From: an uncultured Clostridium sp.
Lineage (GTDB): Bacteria; Bacillota; Clostridia; Clostridiales; Clostridiaceae
Direction: 5' to 3'
Length of the DNA: 64,000 bases
Assembly: GCA_900539375.1 (NCBI GenBank)
Contig: UQBY01000007.1
Coordinates: 49,252-113,251 of the forward strand
Position numbers and translations under genes: made by a program
The notes under the pieces: generated by a model
The model's input: the letters and a program-made list of their open reading frames with translations, nothing else
What the model was told of the DNA's origin: nothing
The model's database searches: none
In this document: positions 53,345 to 62,192 of the stretch, in pieces
How positions within the stretch are numbered: the stretch's first letter is position 1
Layout of the letters: each line of letters opens with the position of its first letter

Positions 53345-53440
53345 CCTAACTTATGTTAGGATTCCCCCATTTTAATATAACCATCTCCCCCAAGATGGAA
53401 AAATCCCGAGGTTTCCCCCAATTCCTTGGGATATTTTTTT
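53345..53440 (+). ncRNA. Candidate small regulatory RNA with three CCCCC motifs
   Basis: Three consecutive stem-loops on the plus strand: CCTAAC/GTTAGG (53345-53360), CCATCT/AGATGG with loop CCCCCA (53381-53398), and ATCCCGAGG/CCTTGGGAT (53403-53432, one G-U) with loop TTTCCCCCAATT, followed by ATTTTTTT. The last is an intrinsic terminator. CCCCC occurs single-stranded three times: 53364-53368, in loop 2, and in loop 3. Exposed C-rich motifs are how RsaE/RoxS-type Firmicute sRNAs bind Shine-Dalgarno sequences. The exact 5' end is unknown because the promoter is weakly defined. No ORF is evident. Confidence 0.55.
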
Positions 53441-53462
53441 ATTTATTATTTAAATTTTTAAT

Positions 53463-53493
53463 AAAGAGTGTGGCATATAGGCCACACCCTTTA
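53463..53493 (-). terminator. Terminator of the secreted protease gene
   Basis: GTGTGGC (53468-53474) and GCCACAC (53481-53487) with flanking AAAG/CTTT pairs, placed right after the protease stop codon. The minus-strand tail is A/T-rich with short T-runs. Confidence 0.65.
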
Positions 53494-56400
53494 TTACTTT
53501 ATAGTATATTTCATTTCTTTTCTTAACACATTGCCATTTTCATCTTTTACATCTACATACAATGTTTTATTTCCTGCTTTATTAGCTTTCCATGTGCAAC
53601 TATTTAATATTGAATAATTTCTTATTACTGCCCAGTTTCCTGTTGTATTGTCTTTTAATAAGAATTTGTATTGTAATACTCCTGTTCCACTTGCAACTGT
53701 ACTTAAAGTTATTTCTGTTCCTCTTATTTGTGGTGAAGTTTTATTTGCAATAAAACTATTTATTTTTAAATTTTTATTTAGTATTAAATAGTTAATTCCC
53801 TTTCTAATTGTATTTCCTGTACTATCTTTTACATCTACATATAATGTTTTATTTCCTGCTTTTGTTGTATGCCATGTAAATGTATTTGAAGTTTGAAAAT
53901 CTGTTAACTTATACCAATTTCCATTTTCATCTTTTATTATAAATTTATATTGTAGTTCTCCCTTACCCTCTGCATCTACTTTTAAATTTATATAATTTCC
54001 TACACTTTGTGGAGACACTTTATCTGTTGTAAAACTATTCACTTTTAATATCTTCTCTTCTTTAGCATATTTATAAGTTACTATTATTGTTCCATCTCTA
54101 AATAATCCTGATGTATTTGAAGTAGTACTAAAAAGGTTATATCCTTCTACTTCTTTTGGTGATGTTGTATATTCATCTCCTATATTTCCAATTAGCTCTG
54201 ATGATTTTGCTATTTCTTTTTTTGTATCTTTATCTATATATTTTACTAATACCTTTCTTTTAGCACTCTCTTTATCAAATATTACTTTTAAAACCTTTGA
54301 ATATTTATTACCATTAATATCTTCTGCTTCTACTAAAATATTATTTTCTCCTTCTTGTAAGTTAATGGCTTTTATAAATTCTTTTTTAAATCCATCATTA
54401 TTTGTTGTATCAAAGGTTGTAGTAAATATTTTTGACTTATTTATAGATAAACTATAATCATTTGTGTCTTTAGCTATTCCACTTAAAATAAATACTTCAT
54501 TTGAGGTATATATATATCCATTTTTATCTTCTATTAAATTATTATAAGTTACCTTTGGAGCTTTATCATCATAATAAATTGTAACCATAAAATCACGATT
54601 TTGAACTTCATTCCAACCATAACCTACTGCTTTAAAATTAAAAATATTAATTCCATTTTTTATTTTTAAATTCTTAGAAAAAGAATAATCATCATTTACT
54701 TGTACATCTTCTCCATCAATTTTAAGACTTATAGGTTTACTAGTAAATGCACCTGATAAATTATATGTGCCATCTTCATTTAAATCATCTTTATTAAGAT
54801 AAATAGAATTACTTGTTGTAAATGGGTCTTCATTAATATCTAAATACAAGAAAAAAGCATTCTGTAAATCTTGTCTTCTTTCATATATTTTTATTTGTTT
54901 CTTTTCACTTCTATTTCCTAATTCATCAAACACATCTAACTCTATAATGTTCACAGCATTGCCATTTTTTAAAGTTATAGTTATTATATTATTTTCATCT
55001 GAAGTAGCTTCTACTCTTCTTGTGTCACAATAACCAGCATTTATATTAGTAGCTATACATGAAGTTGTTGATATATCATTTACCTTTAATTTAAATGTAA
55101 TATCTTCACCTTCTTTAAAAGCAAAATTACCAAGTTCATCTTTTTCACATATAATTTCATAAGTTGGTGCTGTAGTATCTGCTATTACATTATAAGCCTT
55201 ATTGTATATACAATTATTTTTACTATCCCATGCCTTTACTTGTAAAATATTATATCCTTCATTAAGAGATATATTGTCTTCTATACTTAAATTATTTATT
55301 TCAACTTCCTTATTATTTATAGTTACCTTTGATACATCTTTTCTAACAGTTCCTTTAATATCATAATTTTTAGTGTTAAGTCTTATTTCATCATATAAAT
55401 TTTCAAATTGTATTGCATCAGTACTACTAACTAACACTCTAGAAACAGTTGTATTTCCTACAGTATCTACAATACCAATCATAGCGCTTTCAATATCTTC
55501 ATTTGCCATTTGAACTATTGCAGAATAAATGCCATCATTATTAGGTTTAACATCATCAATTTCCATTATCTTGCTATCATTTAAAGCAATCATTATTTTT
55601 TTATTAGATACTTCAGAAAGTTCATCTTCTGCTCTCCATTGAATTTTATAACTTGAATCAGATAAGCTTTGAATAGAAGCATCACTTATTTTTGGTCCAG
55701 TTGTATCAACTTTTAAAGGCATGTCTATTATTTGTTCTTTAGCATTTTCTAAATATCCTCTTGCTCTAACCCTTATATAATACTTACCATCTTTAACTAC
55801 TTCTTCTTTACCTGTTTTTGTATTATAAACTTTTCCATTCCATCTTGAGTCATAAAAACAATTTTTAAAACTTCCAATTACATTTTTATTTACATCACTT
55901 AATTTTTCTAAAGTTTTTATTACATTTTTATTGCTATCTAAAACTTCATAGGTCATTTCCTTTGAATTTCTTAGTCTAAATATTCTTGCATCTACAGTAT
56001 CAAATTTGTCATCCCCATTAGGTGATATAGCAACATTTTCTTTATTTACTGAACCAGCTGGAAGAACTCCTGATTCCCCATTCTCAGTTCCATAATAATA
56101 GAAAAAACTTGCATATTTACCTGTACTTAATCCAAGACCTGTTGCTTTATATAATGAAGATTCCTCATAACAAGGGTCATCCATAATTTTCTCACTATCC
56201 CAATCTCCATAAAAACCTAACACAGGCACATTTAAACTAATTCCATCCTTATTTTTTAAAGCTATATATCCTTCTACATAATTATTTTTCTCTAATGTAT
56301 TTGGAATTGTTACCTTTCCTGTAACTTCTACTTCTGAATTTCCTTTAACAGTCACACTACTTGTAGAAAAACTTATTTTTGCTCCTTCTATTTTTATTTC

Positions 56401-58488
56401 TTTAACTAAATCATTTTCTACAGTTTCTGTATATAAATCTTCATCCTTTAAAGAATATGTTACAGATTCATTTCCATAATTTTTTAACTTTATTTTAAAT
56501 GAGGCCTCATTTCCTATATTTAAAAGTCTTACATAAGCATTTCCATCTTCATTTACTGCAGTTACATTATTTTTTATTGCTTTTTCAACCTTCATCATAC
56601 CAGCTCCCTGTTGTCTTGGAGAAAATGGTATATTATCATCATTTATTAATGGTTCTGCAGTATTCATTAAAGCTATTTTTATATAATTAGTAAGATTAAT
56701 TCCTGATAAATTTATATTTTTTTCTTTTATTCCTTCTTTCAAAAGCATAACTGCTCCTGCTACAGCTGGAGATGACATAGATGTTCCACTCATTGCACCA
56801 TGTTCTCCATTTCCAAGAGTTGAATATATATCCCCTCCTGGTGCTGATATTTCTGGTTTAAGTTGAAAATTTGGTGTTGGACCCCAGGAAGAAAAGTTAT
56901 TAATGTCTTTACCATTTGTTCTTTCTACTAATCCATTACTTTCCTCTATCTTAAATTTATTATCTCCACTCTCAATACTTGAAATAAACATTTTTCCTTT
57001 ATTAGGTCCAATAGAAATTAGTGGTATTGTAATATCAGAATAAAGATAATATGTAAGCATAGAACTTGAAGATTGTATTAATACTAAGGCTTTTCCACCC
57101 TTACTAACTACACTATCATATATATTTGTCAAAGTATTTGTTTGATTATTAATATCAGAAGAATTTATAAATACTACCTTATTAGTTATATCATTTAATT
57201 GTTCATCTCTTCCTTCATAACAATAACAAAATTCATTTTCTTCTTTTAGAAAATATAAATCAGATGTAAATTCTGTACTTGTTTCACTGCTAGATACATA
57301 ATTTATAAACTTTGTTGATATACTAGTTCCTTTAGTTGAAACAAATCTTAAATAATTTGAAGGTATATCATATTCATTTTCTGCTGAAGCAACAGTTATT
57401 GTATTATCTGATATATAATCAAGAGTTGCTGTATCTTTAAGACCATATGGATTATTTAAATCATGTGAAAATAACTCCGAAGTTGACACAGAATCATTAC
57501 CTGCAGAATTTACAATAACTACACCCTTTTCTGCTGCTTTATCAAGAGCTTTTCTCCAAAGGGAATTTTCATTTTGAGTATCAGAAAGTCTTCCAAAACT
57601 CATATTTACTACATCTGCATTAAGTTCTACAGCATCTTCTAAAGCTTCAATACAACAATCTAAAAAATTATCAGTATCTCTTGTGCTAAAGACCTTCATA
57701 ACTAAAACTTGAGCATTTGGTGCCATTCCTCTTATAGAATCTTCATTCACCTCTGCTTCATCATTATATTCTTGTCCATTTGCAGCAGCAATTCCTGCAA
57801 CATGATTTCCATGGTTTGTAACATCCGTAGATACATCATTATCTTTATCTACATAATCATATACAAAAGGAACCTTATCATTATAATATTTTCCCTTGCC
57901 TAGTTCTTTTATCTTACTTTCTGCTTGTCCTTTGGTTATTTTTAAATTACTACTATCTATGTTTTCAAACTCTTCCATGCCTAAATCCATACCAGAGTCT
58001 AAAACTGCAATAACCATTCCTTTACCAGTATAACCATAATCGTGCCAGGTACTTTGAGCTTCTGTAGTTTTAACTGATGAATACATTTTTTCATCTATTT
58101 CCACAGCCTTTTCTACAGATACTACTTTATCTAGTTTTTTAATTTTTTCCATATCACTAGCTTTACCAGTTATTGAAAAGCCACAAACTAATGTATCAAA
58201 AACCTTTTCTACTTCATTACCTGTTATACTCTCTGCTTTTTTAAGTATATCCTCATCCATTTCACTTAATTCTACAATAATTCTTACTTCTTCATCATTA
58301 TTGTTTTCTTCAATTTCATTAGAATTACTTTTTTCACTATTTTCATAATAGTTTATACTATCTTTTAACTTTTCCTCCATTTGATTTTTTATATTTTCTA
58401 TTTTTGCACTTGCAGGAGTTATTCCTACAAATAAATTTACTGTTAAGATAACAGTTGTAATTAATGAAAATATTCTTTTATTTTTCAT
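53494..58488 (-). CDS. Large secreted subtilisin-family (S8) cell-envelope protease
   Basis: A 1664-residue protein. A signal peptide (about 1-28, ending ASA) and an I9-type propeptide (about 65-135) precede an S8 catalytic domain: Asp in VIAVLDSGMDLG, His in HGNHVAGIAAANG, Ser in GTSMSSPAVAGAVMLL, with an inserted PA-like domain (about 410-530). Then come Fn3/C5a-peptidase-like domains, bacterial Ig-like repeats, a MucBP-like domain (KVLVKYIDKDTKKEIA) and two triple-tyrosine-type repeats ending the protein. This is the lactocepin/C5a-peptidase architecture. No LPxTG or NPxTN sorting signal. The ribosome site is six consecutive G at 58494-58499, five bases before the ATG. Confidence 0.9.
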   Translation of the reverse strand: MKNKRIFSLITTVILTVNLFVGITPASAKIENIKNQMEEKLKDSINYYENSEKSNSNEIEENNNDEEVRIIVELSEMDEDILKKAESITGNEVEKVFDTLVCGFSITGKASDMEKIKKLDKVVSVEKAVEIDEKMYSSVKTTEAQSTWHDYGYTGKGMVIAVLDSGMDLGMEEFENIDSSNLKITKGQAESKIKELGKGKYYNDKVPFVYDYVDKDNDVSTDVTNHGNHVAGIAAANGQEYNDEAEVNEDSIRGMAPNAQVLVMKVFSTRDTDNFLDCCIEALEDAVELNADVVNMSFGRLSDTQNENSLWRKALDKAAEKGVVIVNSAGNDSVSTSELFSHDLNNPYGLKDTATLDYISDNTITVASAENEYDIPSNYLRFVSTKGTSISTKFINYVSSSETSTEFTSDLYFLKEENEFCYCYEGRDEQLNDITNKVVFINSSDINNQTNTLTNIYDSVVSKGGKALVLIQSSSSMLTYYLYSDITIPLISIGPNKGKMFISSIESGDNKFKIEESNGLVERTNGKDINNFSSWGPTPNFQLKPEISAPGGDIYSTLGNGEHGAMSGTSMSSPAVAGAVMLLKEGIKEKNINLSGINLTNYIKIALMNTAEPLINDDNIPFSPRQQGAGMMKVEKAIKNNVTAVNEDGNAYVRLLNIGNEASFKIKLKNYGNESVTYSLKDEDLYTETVENDLVKEIKIEGAKISFSTSSVTVKGNSEVEVTGKVTIPNTLEKNNYVEGYIALKNKDGISLNVPVLGFYGDWDSEKIMDDPCYEESSLYKATGLGLSTGKYASFFYYYGTENGESGVLPAGSVNKENVAISPNGDDKFDTVDARIFRLRNSKEMTYEVLDSNKNVIKTLEKLSDVNKNVIGSFKNCFYDSRWNGKVYNTKTGKEEVVKDGKYYIRVRARGYLENAKEQIIDMPLKVDTTGPKISDASIQSLSDSSYKIQWRAEDELSEVSNKKIMIALNDSKIMEIDDVKPNNDGIYSAIVQMANEDIESAMIGIVDTVGNTTVSRVLVSSTDAIQFENLYDEIRLNTKNYDIKGTVRKDVSKVTINNKEVEINNLSIEDNISLNEGYNILQVKAWDSKNNCIYNKAYNVIADTTAPTYEIICEKDELGNFAFKEGEDITFKLKVNDISTTSCIATNINAGYCDTRRVEATSDENNIITITLKNGNAVNIIELDVFDELGNRSEKKQIKIYERRQDLQNAFFLYLDINEDPFTTSNSIYLNKDDLNEDGTYNLSGAFTSKPISLKIDGEDVQVNDDYSFSKNLKIKNGINIFNFKAVGYGWNEVQNRDFMVTIYYDDKAPKVTYNNLIEDKNGYIYTSNEVFILSGIAKDTNDYSLSINKSKIFTTTFDTTNNDGFKKEFIKAINLQEGENNILVEAEDINGNKYSKVLKVIFDKESAKRKVLVKYIDKDTKKEIAKSSELIGNIGDEYTTSPKEVEGYNLFSTTSNTSGLFRDGTIIVTYKYAKEEKILKVNSFTTDKVSPQSVGNYINLKVDAEGKGELQYKFIIKDENGNWYKLTDFQTSNTFTWHTTKAGNKTLYVDVKDSTGNTIRKGINYLILNKNLKINSFIANKTSPQIRGTEITLSTVASGTGVLQYKFLLKDNTTGNWAVIRNYSILNSCTWKANKAGNKTLYVDVKDENGNVLRKEMKYTIK

Positions 58489-58640
58489 AAAATCCCCCCA
58501 ATATTTAGTAAACAGTTACATTAATGCTTCTATTATATTCTTTTATTTTTTCATTTTCAAGATTTATACATAATGTTACATTTATATGCAAATAAGTGTA
58601 TATTTTTATAATATGTTTAAAACATTAATGTATATAAAGA

Positions 58641-58672
58641 TAAAGGTGCATTGAAAAATCAATGCACCTTTA
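58641..58672 (-). terminator. Terminator after the reverse rubrerythrin gene
   Basis: TAAAGGTGCATTGA (58641-58654) pairs perfectly with TCAATGCACCTTTA (58659-58672), loop of four. It follows the stop codon at 58694 and also shields the protease gene from upstream transcription. Confidence 0.88.
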
Positions 58673-58693
58673 TATGTTTAAGTTTATTAAATT

Positions 58694-59236
58694 TTATCCA
58701 AAGTATCTCTTTAATAGTCCTTCAAATGCTTTACCATGTCTTGCTTCGTCTCTAGCCATTTCATGAACTGTATCATGGATAGCATCTAAGTTTGCAGCTT
58801 TTGCTCTCTTAGCTAAATCAAATTTTCCTGCTGTTGCTCCATTTTCTGCTGCAACTCTTAATTCTAAGTTCTTCTTAGTTGAATCTGTAACAACTTCTCC
58901 TAATAATTCAGCAAATTTTGCTGCATGTTCTGCTTCTTCATAAGCTGCCTTTTCGTAGTATAGTCCGATTTCTGGATATCCTTCTCTATGAGCTACTCTT
59001 GCCATTGCTAAGTACATTCCTACTTCTGTACATTCTCCTTCAAAGTTTGCTCTTAAATCTTCCATTATATCTTCTGATGAACCTTGTGCTACTCCTACTA
59101 CATGTTCTGCTGCCCAAGATAATTCTCCTGCTTGTTCTTTAAATTTATCTGCTCCTACTCCACATACTGGACATTTTTCTGGTGCTGCTTCACCTTCATA
59201 AACATAACCACATACTGTACAAACGAATTTTTTCAT
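58694..59236 (-). CDS. Reverse rubrerythrin (N-terminal rubredoxin domain)
   Basis: About 180 residues. The rubredoxin-like iron site comes first (CTVCGYVYEGEAAPEKCPVCG, two CxxC at about residues 5-24 — shown only to place it), followed by a ferritin-like diiron domain (FEGECTEVGMYL, YEEAEHAAKFAELL, ARDEARHGKAFEGLL). This order defines reverse rubrerythrins, which in Clostridium reduce oxygen or peroxide with NADH-driven partners. ATG 59236 is preferred with GGAGG nine bases upstream. Codons are biased toward high expression. It sits between the protease and the second TPR cassette. Confidence 0.93.
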   Translation of the reverse strand: MKKFVCTVCGYVYEGEAAPEKCPVCGVGADKFKEQAGELSWAAEHVVGVAQGSSEDIMEDLRANFEGECTEVGMYLAMARVAHREGYPEIGLYYEKAAYEEAEHAAKFAELLGEVVTDSTKKNLELRVAAENGATAGKFDLAKRAKAANLDAIHDTVHEMARDEARHGKAFEGLLKRYFG

Positions 59237-59364
59237 AATCTTTTCCTCCAATCTCTTTATTATTATTTATTTCATTTTTGTTTTATTTATCCTTTTGACA
59301 GTTTTTATTATATAATAATTATTATCCATTGTAAATAGTTTTTTTAAAATTTTTACTTATTTTT

Positions 59365-62166
59365 TTATTTTATTGGCTTAAACTTAAACATTATTCTTTC
59401 TATAAATGATAATTCACTCATATTCTTTCTTGCTTCTTTATTATTAGGATTTATTTTTAAAGCTTTCTTTAAATCTGCTTTTGCAAGTTTCTTTAATCCT
59501 ATATTTGTGTATACAAGTGCTCTTCCTATGTAATATTCTTCATTTTCAGGTTCTAATTCTATACATCTTGAATATTCAAGTATAGCTTCTTCATGTCTTC
59601 TCATTTTTACAAAACATATAGCTTTTTTCCAATCACAATATACATAATATGAATCAATAGCTAATGCTCTTGAATAATAATCAATAGCTTCTTGATATAA
59701 ATCTTGTTTAAGATATAAGTCTCCTATATTACTTAATGCTGTTTTTTCATTTGGGTGAAGTTCTAAAGCTAATTTATAATCTTCTAAAGCAAGTTTAAAA
59801 TTATCAATAGCTTCATAAGCTACTCCTCTATTATTATAGTATTCTTCTAAAGGATTTTCTGATAATTCTATTGCTTTTGTATAGTCCTCTATTGCTTCCA
59901 TATATTTTTTTTGATTTGCATAAGCAATTCCTCTTTCATTATATGCTTCTACAAGATTTTCATCTTTTTCTATTGCTTTTGTAAACCACTCTATAGCATC
60001 TAAATATTGTTCTCTTTTTATAAATACTTTTGCTACATAATAATATGCTTTTGCATATTCTTTATTTACTTGAATAGCATCTTGGAAACTAATATATGCA
60101 TCATCAAAGTTTTCTTGAGCAAAATATGTAATACCTAAATCAACATAAGCTTCTACATATTTTTTATCTACTTCTATAGCCTTTTTATACCATTCAATAG
60201 CTTTTGTATAATCTTTTAATGAATAATATGTTTTCCCTAATTCATCAAATGCATTTGCATCTGGTGGTAACATTCCTATAGCTTTATCAAAATCCTTTAT
60301 AGAGCTTTCTAATTCTCCAGTAGACCTATAAACCTCTCCTCTTCCAAGATAAGCATCAATATATTCATCATCTATTTTTATAGCTTGGCTAAACCATCTT
60401 ATTGCATTATTATAATATCCACCTTCAGCATTAGATTTACCAAGGTGATAATATGCAAAAGCATTCTTTGGTGCTAATTCTATTGCTTTTCTAAAAGAAT
60501 TTATAGCTTGTTCTAATTCACCAATATCATCATAAACTAGTCCCATATTTACATAAGCATTTGCTAAATCATTATCTAATTCTAATGCTTTATTAAAATA
60601 TTCCATAGCCTTATCATATTCTTTTTCTATATAATAAATTTCTCCAATTTCATTATATATATTTGCTTGATTTGGATTTAACTTTAATGACTTATTAAAA
60701 TTCTTAAGAGCATCTGTATATTCTTCTTCTCTTTTACATATCATAGCTATTTCATAATAAGTTTCAAAATTCTTATCATCTAACTCTACTGCTTTTTCAT
60801 AGTCTTCCTTAGCCTTTATATATTCTTCTAATACTTTATAAACTTCAGCTCTCTCTATATAATATGAAGCTATATTTTCATCTAATTCTATAGCTTTTGT
60901 ATAATTTTCTATTGATTCATCAAAGCTTTTCTTTTTATATTTTATATATCCAATTCCCTCATATACTTTTGAATTTTTATCATCAAACTTTAATGATTGG
61001 TCATAACAATTTAATGCTTTTATATATTTTCTTATAGCTTGCAATGCTTTTCCTTTTTGATAGTATATATTAGCATTATCTATTCCTAATGATATTCCTT
61101 TATCTGCTACCTTAATAGCATCTTCATAATCTTCAAGTTCTACAAGAATCTCAGCTTTTACTTCATATAATTCTGAAATATTAGGGGATAATTCTAAAGC
61201 CTTGTTACAAGAATCTAATCCTTCTAGATACTTTTTCATTTTACATAATATTTTTGCCTTATTTTTATATGCATTTATTCTCTTATCATTTATTGAAATT
61301 GCCTTTTCACAAGCTTCTAATGATTTTTCATACTTTCCAGCCTTATATAAAATTTCTGCCATTTTATCATATACATAATCGTTCTCTTCATTTTCACCTA
61401 TAAGTTTTTTATAGCACTCTAAAGCTTCCTCATCTCTATTTAAATCATTTAAAATATTAGCTTTATATTCATAAATTTCTTTATTTTCCGGGTCAATTTC
61501 TAAAGTTTTATCAAAATATTCTAAGGCTTCTTCATTTCTACCTAAATTTCTTAATAATTTACCTTGTAAAAAATATAACTTTTCTTTCTCAACATTTTCA
61601 TTATCTTCAAGAGTCTTTAAAATTTCAGAACATTTTTCATATTCATTAGCTTTTAAATAACAATCCACTAAATAGAAGTTTTCCTTTTCTGTTCTAGTTT
61701 CCTTGTTTTCATACTCTTCTATAAGAAATCCATTTAAACTTGATATTATAGCAGATATTTCCCAATCTCCTTCTGTATCCTTAGCAATTATATTATATAA
61801 ATCAATTGCTTCTTCAAAATAATCTAAAGCATAACAACAATCTGCAAGTTCTCTAACTACATTAAGATTTTCTCTATCAAATACTAATGCTTTTTTATAA
61901 TCATCATAGGCTTTTTCTAACTCTCCTATTCTTTTATAAGCCTCTGCTCTTTTTAAATAACATTCTTTACTTTTATATGGGTCTAAATCTATTGCATCAG
62001 TAAATAATTCTATGGCCTCTTCTACTTTATCACACTTCAAAAAATATATTCCTTGAAGTAAATTCATAACTTCTCTATCTTCATCCTCTAAATCCATTTG
62101 ATTTAACATTACTTTTAAATCAAATAAATTTTTATCCTTTAAGCTATAAACATCTATTGTCTCCAT
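59365..62166 (-). CDS. TPR repeat protein, 933 residues
   Basis: A soluble protein of about 24 tandem TPR units over nearly its full length (EEALEYFDKTLEIDPENKEIY, KAIEWYKKAIEVDKKYVEAY). It has no signal peptide, no J domain and no enzymatic domain. A non-TPR stretch around residues 150-200 (SLNGFLIEEYENKETRTEKE) resembles one in the J-TPR protein (SVNSYLIKELENESVAS), so the two are paralogues. It is 26 bases downstream of another TPR gene. Partner and function unknown. Confidence 0.82.
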   Translation of the reverse strand: METIDVYSLKDKNLFDLKVMLNQMDLEDEDREVMNLLQGIYFLKCDKVEEAIELFTDAIDLDPYKSKECYLKRAEAYKRIGELEKAYDDYKKALVFDRENLNVVRELADCCYALDYFEEAIDLYNIIAKDTEGDWEISAIISSLNGFLIEEYENKETRTEKENFYLVDCYLKANEYEKCSEILKTLEDNENVEKEKLYFLQGKLLRNLGRNEEALEYFDKTLEIDPENKEIYEYKANILNDLNRDEEALECYKKLIGENEENDYVYDKMAEILYKAGKYEKSLEACEKAISINDKRINAYKNKAKILCKMKKYLEGLDSCNKALELSPNISELYEVKAEILVELEDYEDAIKVADKGISLGIDNANIYYQKGKALQAIRKYIKALNCYDQSLKFDDKNSKVYEGIGYIKYKKKSFDESIENYTKAIELDENIASYYIERAEVYKVLEEYIKAKEDYEKAVELDDKNFETYYEIAMICKREEEYTDALKNFNKSLKLNPNQANIYNEIGEIYYIEKEYDKAMEYFNKALELDNDLANAYVNMGLVYDDIGELEQAINSFRKAIELAPKNAFAYYHLGKSNAEGGYYNNAIRWFSQAIKIDDEYIDAYLGRGEVYRSTGELESSIKDFDKAIGMLPPDANAFDELGKTYYSLKDYTKAIEWYKKAIEVDKKYVEAYVDLGITYFAQENFDDAYISFQDAIQVNKEYAKAYYYVAKVFIKREQYLDAIEWFTKAIEKDENLVEAYNERGIAYANQKKYMEAIEDYTKAIELSENPLEEYYNNRGVAYEAIDNFKLALEDYKLALELHPNEKTALSNIGDLYLKQDLYQEAIDYYSRALAIDSYYVYCDWKKAICFVKMRRHEEAILEYSRCIELEPENEEYYIGRALVYTNIGLKKLAKADLKKALKINPNNKEARKNMSELSFIERIMFKFKPIK

Positions 62167-62192
62167 CCTTAACCCTCCTAATGTCTTAGTTC

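Larger units (their letters stand above)
53143..53493. other. 351-base intergenic region with hairpins and a candidate sRNA
   Basis: Between the TPR gene start and the protease stop. It holds a bidirectional hairpin at about 53217-53252 (TATCAA/TTGATA stem with flanking A/T runs), a candidate promoter zone (TTGACA at 53257-53262; TATAAT at 53285-53290, but 22 bases apart), the C-rich RNA at 53341-53440, and the protease terminator at 53463-53493. Confidence 0.6.

Noticed and set aside
56499..57903. Plus-strand ORFs inside the protease gene
   Set aside because: Antisense shadows of an AT-rich gene, with Leu/His/Tyr-rich, non-natural composition and no SD.
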